DNA from: Parcubacteria group bacterium
GTDB taxonomy: Bacteria > Patescibacteriota > Minisyncoccia > Phycocordibacterales > UBA12088
Assembly: GCA_021731325.1 (NCBI GenBank)
Contig: JAKFXP010000069.1
Location: 1-11,289, forward strand
Reading direction: 5' to 3'
Length of the DNA: 11,289 nt
A program made the translations under genes and the position numbers. Of the stretch, positions 10,401-11,289 are shown one piece after another. The notes beneath the pieces are model-generated. The model was not told where the DNA came from. It did not search any database and was given only the letters and a program-made list of their open reading frames with translations. Position 1 is the stretch's first letter. Every line of letters starts with the position of its first letter.

Positions 10401-11289
10401 ACCGGTTGGACGGACACACCCTGGTACGACTATACCTGGACGAGTGAGTACTTTATGAGTGGGCCGGGTATCGTGGCAAGTAAACAGACAAGAAATGGCG
10501 CCGAAGGGAGCTGGGTACGGTATGACAATGAGGATGCAGATAGTGCACAGTTTGCCATGGATGAAGCGGATGGTGGTAATCGTACCCATACCGGAGAGCA
10601 GGTGGGATATATTGCATTTTCGCGAAGTGGGGTGCTGTACCGTAGCGGACAAAGTGGCGTGATGTTTGAGGCGCTCGCGACGAAAGAGCATGAATTTACG
10701 CTGATGCAACGCGATGCAGCCGTGGGGCAAACGTATTTCTTCCGACTCTATGACCTGGGTGCAGATTTACCGGTCGCTACCTCAACGTTACCCGGGTCAT
10801 ACCCCTCTGTCGTAGCGCAGAGTGGGTCGCTTACATTTTCGATTACCGGTATTGAAAGCGGTTCGAGTACCGAAGGAATTACTACCGATGTAACCACCAC
10901 TCCGACCAGTGTGCCGTTTGGATCGCTCGTTTTTGGGTTTGATAAAAACGCAGCGCAACGCATGACGGTGAGTACTAATGCAGCGTCGGGGTATCAGGTG
11001 CTTGCGTATGAACGTCAAGATTTGACCGCGGGTATCGGCGCTACGATTCAGGATATTGCCGGTACCAACCTATCTCCCTCGCCGTGGGGTACCGGCTGTA
11101 GTGGCGGTGCGGTGAGTTGTTACGGGTATCATACGGGAGACAATACGCTTTCGAGTGGGTCAGCACGTTTTTTGCTTAACGATACCTATGCGGCACTGAC
11201 CAGTGCGGCGAGTGAGGTGGCATACAGTTCCGGGCCGGTTGTGAGCGAATCTACTGATATTGTGTACCGCATACGCACGTCAACCACTC
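1254..11289 (+). CDS. Giant exported repeat-mosaic surface protein (at least 3,345 aa, 3' end outside window)
   Basis: A single + frame runs without a stop from ATG 1254 to the last base, giving at least 3,345 codons. Residues 1-54 are basic (Arg-rich), about 55-76 are hydrophobic (LAIGMSVLVLGIIFW...), and TVEA at 79-82 is a plausible signal-peptidase site. The exported part is almost all Gly/Thr/Ala/Ser/Asn-rich beta-type sequence. Domains in order: twelve ~95-104-residue repeats (85-1265); HYH-RNDDG/YCFR modules with YDCSSES and CLYP elements (1268 to about 2153); a four-unit array (about 2155-2521); a divergent YCFR module (about 2523-2710); a further module head (about 2717-2842); a three-unit H-lectin-like array (about 2848-3136); a module tail with YFFRLYDLG (about 3146-3180); and a C-terminal TNAASGY-type beta domain (about 3189 on). 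No LPxTG motif, enzyme motif or second membrane segment is visible. The likely role is a cell-surface or secreted adhesin/stalk with glycan-binding-like domains. This is inference from architecture; no characterised homologue is recognised. Translation is probably coupled to the propeller gene upstream. The unusual size and nested duplications suggest growth by recombination. Confidence 0.95.
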   Translation, partial: MHRPIVQKMQDALLVTLRGVFLVIRHIRVLMRRWYTKLPARVRAPIARVGGGRLAIGMSVLVLGIIFWPQISLFLGIRTVEAETYQMQTGYFVGDGASQEISGLGFSPELVILKANDASGVGAIFKTTAMPQANTAFLSGATADDTTGLITFTDDGFRVSGLNANTANARYTWIAFTGSDCSATGQFCVGAYTGTGAGTQAVTSVGFQPDLVLTKRNGATAPNWRSSAMGSNVGQSFIAAVQNGTGAFFTTLDATGFTVGATNNAASTYYYVAFKEVAGVIDVGTYTGNTTDNRDITGVGFVPDFVFGKNANTADAGVYSVSESYGDNTSLFTDAANVVNSIQLLQSDGFQVGTSASANGNTNTHYYAAFGGAADHSAAGTFSTISGTYTGTGAPQVIGNLPFAPDLVIIKASTTQNGVFRTRMMAGDSTANLDSAVANFASGITTLSPTSFAVGTSTQVNGSGTIYHWTAYGNAWNPDTNTGASDFTIGAYYGNGIDNQDITRLPFQPDFVATKRSGATAGAWRTSEHTGDVSSFYAATAEAANNIQALNSDGFEIGTSTNANVAANLYWYFAFATGTNFEVGTYTGTGATTTKTMSFQPDHLWVKSTSTVRGVMSTTYMSQAGSTSAPFINVAPISFAITGLTPTGFSIGAGAEVNTNTAVYRYAGWNTNAATTSPAAYQMQTGYFVGNGGNKKISGLGFTPDLIILKSDSNTTATVFKTSAMPQTSTAYLGAATADASLIAIEQDGFSIIGTANTSNVSYTWIAYGGSDCSATGEFCVGTYSGTGGATQAITSVGFQPDLVWTKRASAVAANWRSSSMGVNAGQYFTATTQDTTGTFFTTINATGFTVGATNNATVPYYYVAFKEVAGFVDVGTYTGNVTDNTNITGVGFVPDFVFIKNANAGTPVAGVMNVTESNGDNSSLFTATANAVDSIQALQSDGFQVGAGSAANGSGNTLYYAAFGGAVDKTSSGTFTMKTGSYVGTGHTRTIDNIGFAPDLVIVKASTTQNGAFRTRMMAGDSTANLDSAATNFVAGITSLNPDGFTLGTSAQVNSSGVTYYYVAYGNAWNPDTNRGSADLVTGMYYGNGLDGRDILRLPFQPDLISIKRNGATAGTWRTSEHVGDLSSFFAATADAANNVQALNADGFDVGTAANVNTAANLYWYFAFATGTNFAVGTYSGTGANQNITTPFEPDHVWVKQTGATRGVLRTDYFTGSTSAPFINVAPIQNAVTGFSTSSFAVGTAAEANTSGANNYRYAVWRAQSIDQMHYHVRNDDDTETDATSATAGVEDTPYSGAREMVPIRLRVGLSNESATTSIPHSFRLEYGQKNGTCAAVSSWTRVGDADGAWDMYDSSNLTDGNNTTNISTTTGGVSDENVTFLSTNSGVKDTSDQVGALTLLPTNFVDLEYAIAATAEAIDETEYCFRVTDAGVPISSYSIYGEVQFKVHLFATSTGSQITTIDVPSANTHTGGAFVIQDLETGAAHTVTDVTLTEVGTVDASSSLDNIKVYYEYDTSAPYDCSSESYGGGETQFGVTDTDGFSAPNGTVSFAGSIQASTTQSICLYPVMDVLSSALSGQTIDVTIATSATDVLASSGDIVRGVDPINITASTTLQDDLLTQVHYHIRNDDGSESGATSATGGVEDTEYVGMQASTPQRIRIEVSNEGATTSPGTQYRLEYGQKNGTCAAASWTDVGAGGGAFDMFNSTNLTDGNDTTNIAEATGGVTDENSTFKTPNAGVKETSSQTGSLVVSESEYVELEYSIQATGSATAGTTYCFRLTDAGTALKAYSVYPEMTMFSDVLVSALGTQSALAVSPGVDQPIGGAFVLKEQLASRTITGITIAETGSINALTDLSNVRLYYDLDTSAPYDCSSESYVGGESSFGSATSSFSAANGTAVFAGSVGISTTSTMCLYPVLDVDASANALDTIDIEITNPGTEVTVSSGTVSPTSVIAITGSTTVEKLQVTQTHYHFRNDDGSESGATSATAGVEDTPITNRNRNEPVRIRVEVSKGGTTASTPTKFGLEYAERVTSCAAVGSWTPIETPDGTWALSDTNNLTNGGDTTNISVGTGGVTDSNSTFKTPNTGVHDTSATTSALTLLSTNFLELEYAVEPTDNATYGSTYCFRVTANSAEIDTYTVYPQATIKTNQDFYIQRGVSTIAAGQTTISITAGAEYTAPAASTSAFIRITNAMHTGAGINAGGGNQNADNVTAYISNPSNIESGITFTRAGTTGNTRINWEIVEYIGPVGGDNEITVRSQSALTYANASLTATTTVAAGVVDDADIAVFITGQGSTATNTTNYHTGISTAAWNASADTASVTRGATGNIAATVSYAVVEFTGPNWKVQRSQHVHAVAGAIETENITTVNDVGRAFIHAQKRVGVNQVDEFGHQVWLSSAGVVSYSIISTAASPATHVSVAWVIENTQTTGNPMIVTRSGANIGAGGAEPSTFSISIGTTLDSLSESSIFMNMWGAGNTTSFPRPIMGATIASTTHYELWISDTGSSRDYRTEIVEWPTAVLTFEQNYYRFYDNNNALDPVDEWPPGGAILGENTAITALDEPPTTGDVIRIRMSLVPHGANISRETKQFKLQYGVRTSACTAITTWLDTGDSASTTALWRGYNGTPFDGEILSTNPPTGGDLNLSVADRAGTYEEANATALNPYKVFINENVEYDWILEANNVADKTSYCFRMVEDTGTEFALYTYYPTLTTSGFEVEQGDWRWYTDETSLTPTSPLAATNTAPTGVGPYEALKLRVNIEEVAGKTGNNVKFKVQYSEFSDFSVVNDVVDYDNCTTGSRWCYFDGAGTESATITAKVLSTGDSCVGGVGAGCGTHNEYSYAPDVVGEFGTTTTNSGGTVVNLAHTYDDPIYIVEAISGDSGGGSGNRPAAAIITATSTSSFTVRIQEPDDEPDTHGNELVAYIVMERGAYQLPDGRRVDVGTRHTAHYYGNVVGGASDDACTFTQTFTNTPVVVSSLQTNTNTGTPDFLTASQSSITTNNFACAIEVPDGVTTAPGSAETIGWIAIEKGSFGNNGIDIIASTTPTTITGWTDTPWYDYTWTSEYFMSGPGIVASKQTRNGAEGSWVRYDNEDADSAQFAMDEADGGNRTHTGEQVGYIAFSRSGVLYRSGQSGVMFEALATKEHEFTLMQRDAAVGQTYFFRLYDLGADLPVATSTLPGSYPSVVAQSGSLTFSITGIESGSSTEGITTDVTTTPTSVPFGSLVFGFDKNAAQRMTVSTNAASGYQVLAYERQDLTAGIGATIQDIAGTNLSPSPWGTGCSGGAVSCYGYHTGDNTLSSGSARFLLNDTYAALTSAASEVAYSSGPVVSESTDIVYRIRTSTT
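1365..1407 (+). other. GC-rich hairpin inside the start of the giant gene
   Basis: Bases 1372-1377 (cgcgcg) pair with 1393-1398. An outer six-pair stem forms between 1365-1370 (ctccct) and 1402-1407 (ggggag, one G-U pair). A small internal loop separates the stems, and a 15-base loop closes them. It lies 110-150 bases after the ATG in the Arg-rich signal region. There is no T-tract, so it is not a terminator. It could slow early translation or simply reflect GC-rich Arg/Ala codons. Confidence 0.35.
1506..3293 (+). repeat. Six-domain block, copy 1 (domains of 94-104 aa)
   Basis: This block encodes six tandem domains starting at 1506, 1818, 2100, 2406, 2718 and 3000. Each opens with a GxYxGxG turn followed by a GFxPDxVxxK strand. 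Each ends with a DGFxxGTxxxxN element and an aromatic strand of the YYYVAF/YWYFAF type. The pattern resembles beta-sandwich domains seen in phage tail and environmental bacterial surface proteins that read 'GFQPDLVWIK ... YVAWxxK' (the DUF7483-like style, recalled and not searched). Domain 1 alone has a Cys pair (residues 181 and 188), likely a disulfide at the junction to domain 2. Domains 2 and 5 share a W-R-(S/T)-S motif. Confidence 0.85.
3294..5048 (+). repeat. Six-domain block, copy 2
   Basis: This block repeats the first one domain by domain in the same order, with domains starting at 3294, 3594, 3876, 4185, 4497 and 4782. Both blocks open with YQMQTGYFVG, and the Cys pair recurs in the first domain (TGT codons at 3570 and 3591). 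The third domain of each reads VGTYTGNxTDNxxITGVGF, and the fourth has FRTRMMAGDSTANLDSA in both. Fourth-to-fourth similarity is much higher than fourth-to-neighbour, so the six-domain block was duplicated as a unit (about 1.79 kb) after the single domains had diverged. Confidence 0.88.
5055..6111 (+). repeat. HYH-RNDDG / YCFR module, copy 1
   Basis: The module has two parts. The head (to about 5604) opens with MHYHVRNDDD, then GVEDTPY, IRLRV and LEYGQKNGTCA, and ends in EYCFRVTDAG (Cys1426) and SIYGEV. The second part (about 5605-6111) carries GGAFVIQDL, a KVYYEYDTSAPYDCSSESY strand and an ICLYPVMDV strand. There are four Cys per module, spaced to suggest two disulfides. The module type is common in CPR hypothetical surface proteins (recalled); its function is unknown. 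Confidence 0.82.
5229..5265 (+). repeat. 37-base exact direct repeat, copy 1
   Basis: This is identical to bases 6288-6324. It begins cttgagtatgggc, contains a run of seven A (5242-5248) and ends gtgcggcgg. It encodes LEYGQKNGTCAA in the head of the module. The flanking sequence is clearly diverged between the two modules, including synonymous sites. Confidence 0.9.
6114..7155 (+). repeat. HYH-RNDDG / YCFR module, copy 2
   Basis: This is a complete second copy, offset about 1,059 bases from the first. It has VHYHIRNDDGSESGATSAT, GVEDTEY, LEYGQKNGTCAA and TYCFRLTDAG (Cys1778), followed by the second part with GGAFVLKEQL, YYDLDTSAPYDCSSESY and MCLYPVLDV. All four Cys positions of copy 1 are kept. 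Part of the head is identical to copy 1 at DNA level (see the 37-base repeat). Confidence 0.82.
6288..6324 (+). repeat. 37-base exact direct repeat, copy 2
   Basis: This matches 5229-5265 base for base, in the same module position 1,059 bases downstream. The seven-A run is at 6301-6307. The third module has only a short match here (cttgagtatg, then different bases). Confidence 0.9.
7158..7712 (+). repeat. HYH-RNDDG / YCFR module, copy 3, head part only
   Basis: The head (THYHFRNDDGSESGATSAT, GVEDTP, LEYAERVTSCAA, TYCFRVTANS with Cys2127, TVYPQATI) matches copies 1 and 2. The YDCSSES/CLYP second part is absent. A different repeat array begins directly after TVYPQATIKTNQDF. This copy is therefore a half-module joined to new content, consistent with domain shuffling at the head/second-part boundary. 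Confidence 0.8.
7716..8816 (+). repeat. Four-unit array of a second beta-type repeat (about 88-102 aa)
   Basis: Four units are marked by an [I/V]xR[G/S] start motif with Arg codons at 7725 (IQRG), 8031 (VRSQ), 8304 (VQRSQ) and 8568 (VTRSG). Spacings are 306, 273 and 264 bases. Each unit continues with a TxxxxxxxI stretch, an FI/VFI/FIH/FMN strand, a mid-unit strand ending in T/S-x-T, and a closing V-E-Y/F or V-x-W-x-x-E strand (WEIVEYIGP, YAVVEFTGP, VAWVIENTQ, EIVEWPTA). No Cys is seen in the array. The function is not recognised; the Gly/Ala/Thr-rich beta pattern suggests a structural or binding array. It occupies the place where the second part of the YCFR module would be expected. Confidence 0.72.
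8820..9380 (+). repeat. Divergent YCFR module (copy 4)
   Basis: It opens with TFEQNYYRFYDNNN, the equivalent of HYHxRNDDG. It continues with DVIRIRMSL, FKLQYGVRTSACTA and a DWILEANN strand, and ends in TSYCFRMVEDTG (Cys2692) and YTYYPTL. The order and spacing match the heads of copies 1-3, but identity is low. It separates the four-unit array upstream from the next module. Confidence 0.72.
9402..10790 (+). other. Fifth module with an H-lectin-like array nested inside it
   Basis: The head runs about 9402-9780: VEQGDWRWYTDE, YEALKLRVNI and VKFKVQYSEFSDF, then a Cys-rich piece (NCTTGSRWCYFDG, DSCVGGVGAGCGTHNE). The tail (EHEFTLMQRDAAVGQTYFFR, then LYDLG) appears only at about 10690-10760. In YCFR-type modules the corresponding parts normally follow each other closely (family knowledge plus comparison with copies 1-4). 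The roughly 900 bases between them encode three different repeats. The Cys of the YCFR motif is Phe here (residue 3162). Confidence 0.6.
9795..10660 (+). repeat. Three-unit H-type-lectin-like array
   Basis: There are three units, roughly 9798-10095, 10096-10345 and 10346-10660. Each contains a strand with P-x-[I/V]-V (DPIYIVEAIS, TPVVVSSLQT, GPGIVASKQT), a middle F-x-[V/A]-x-[I/M] strand (FTVRIQEPDD, FACAIEVPDG, FAMDEADGG) and a closing strand VAYIVMERG, IGWIAIEKG or VGYIAFSRSG. The pattern of short beta strands ending in 'E-x-[V/I]-[A/G]-[Y/W]-I-x-x-E-x-G' resembles H-type lectin (discoidin/agglutinin-like) repeats. Carbohydrate binding is inference; binding residues cannot be assigned by eye. 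Confidence 0.55.
10818..11289 (+). other. C-terminal beta domain (TNAASGY type), cut by the window end
   Basis: From residue about 3189 the protein reads LTFSITGIES, then TDVTTTPTSVPFGSLVFG, QRMTVSTNAASGYQVLAYE, a Cys pair in GTGCSGGAVSCYGY, and DIVYRIRTSTT at the edge. This layout is familiar as the last domain of CPR surface proteins, where a 'YRI...YQ...ITYI' strand ends the chain (recalled). The gene probably stops within some tens of codons beyond the window, but that is not visible here. Confidence 0.6.

Noticed and set aside
10233..10730. 165-aa minus-strand open frame with many Arg and His
   Set aside because: It is opposite to the lectin-like repeats; its composition is typical of a reverse-strand artefact.

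Overview
The window reads as one strand of a two-gene secreted-protein locus, coding on the + strand from end to end. GC content looks near 50% by eye. The best guess for the source is a Patescibacteria/CPR bacterium, probably of the Parcubacteria group. The reasons are the Ser/Thr/Ala-rich secreted proteins, the recurring sequence styles (HYH-RNDDG, YCFRVTDAG, YDCSSESY, and a C-terminal TNAASGY domain), and the lack of obvious Shine-Dalgarno sequences. These rest on remembered family resemblance and were not searched. The second gene has no in-frame TGA over about 3,345 codons although it is very rich in Gly and has many Trp codons (all TGG). This argues against the UGA-recoded CPR lineages (Gracilibacteria/Absconditabacteria).

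Layout. Gene 1 (to 1250) is probably cut at its 5' end. It has a signal-peptide remnant, a roughly 120-residue acidic Ser/Thr/Val linker and a five-bladed TolB/WD40-like propeller. Its TAA is followed by only TCT and then the ATG of gene 2 at 1254, in the same reading frame.

Gene 2 (1254 to the window end, still open) encodes a giant exported mosaic protein of at least 3,345 residues. In order it has: an Arg-rich N-terminus with one hydrophobic segment and a likely signal-peptidase site; twelve tandem domains of about 95-104 residues arranged as two copies of a six-domain block (1506-5048); Cys-bearing 'HYH-RNDDG / YCFR' modules (5055-7712); a four-unit array of a different ~90-residue beta-type repeat (7716-8816); another divergent YCFR module (8820-9380); a further module head (about 9402-9780) with a three-unit H-type-lectin-like array apparently inserted in it (9795-10660); the tail of that module (YFFRLYDLG, about 10690-10790); and a C-terminal beta domain (10818-end) that in related proteins normally lies near the C-terminus.

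Together these suggest a surface or secreted adhesin-like protein built from carbohydrate-binding-like beta-sandwich arrays, with a smaller secreted propeller protein made from the same transcript. A role in attachment to a host or partner cell is inference. No RNA genes, insertion sequences, CRISPR arrays or terminators were seen, and there is no non-coding stretch longer than a few bases.
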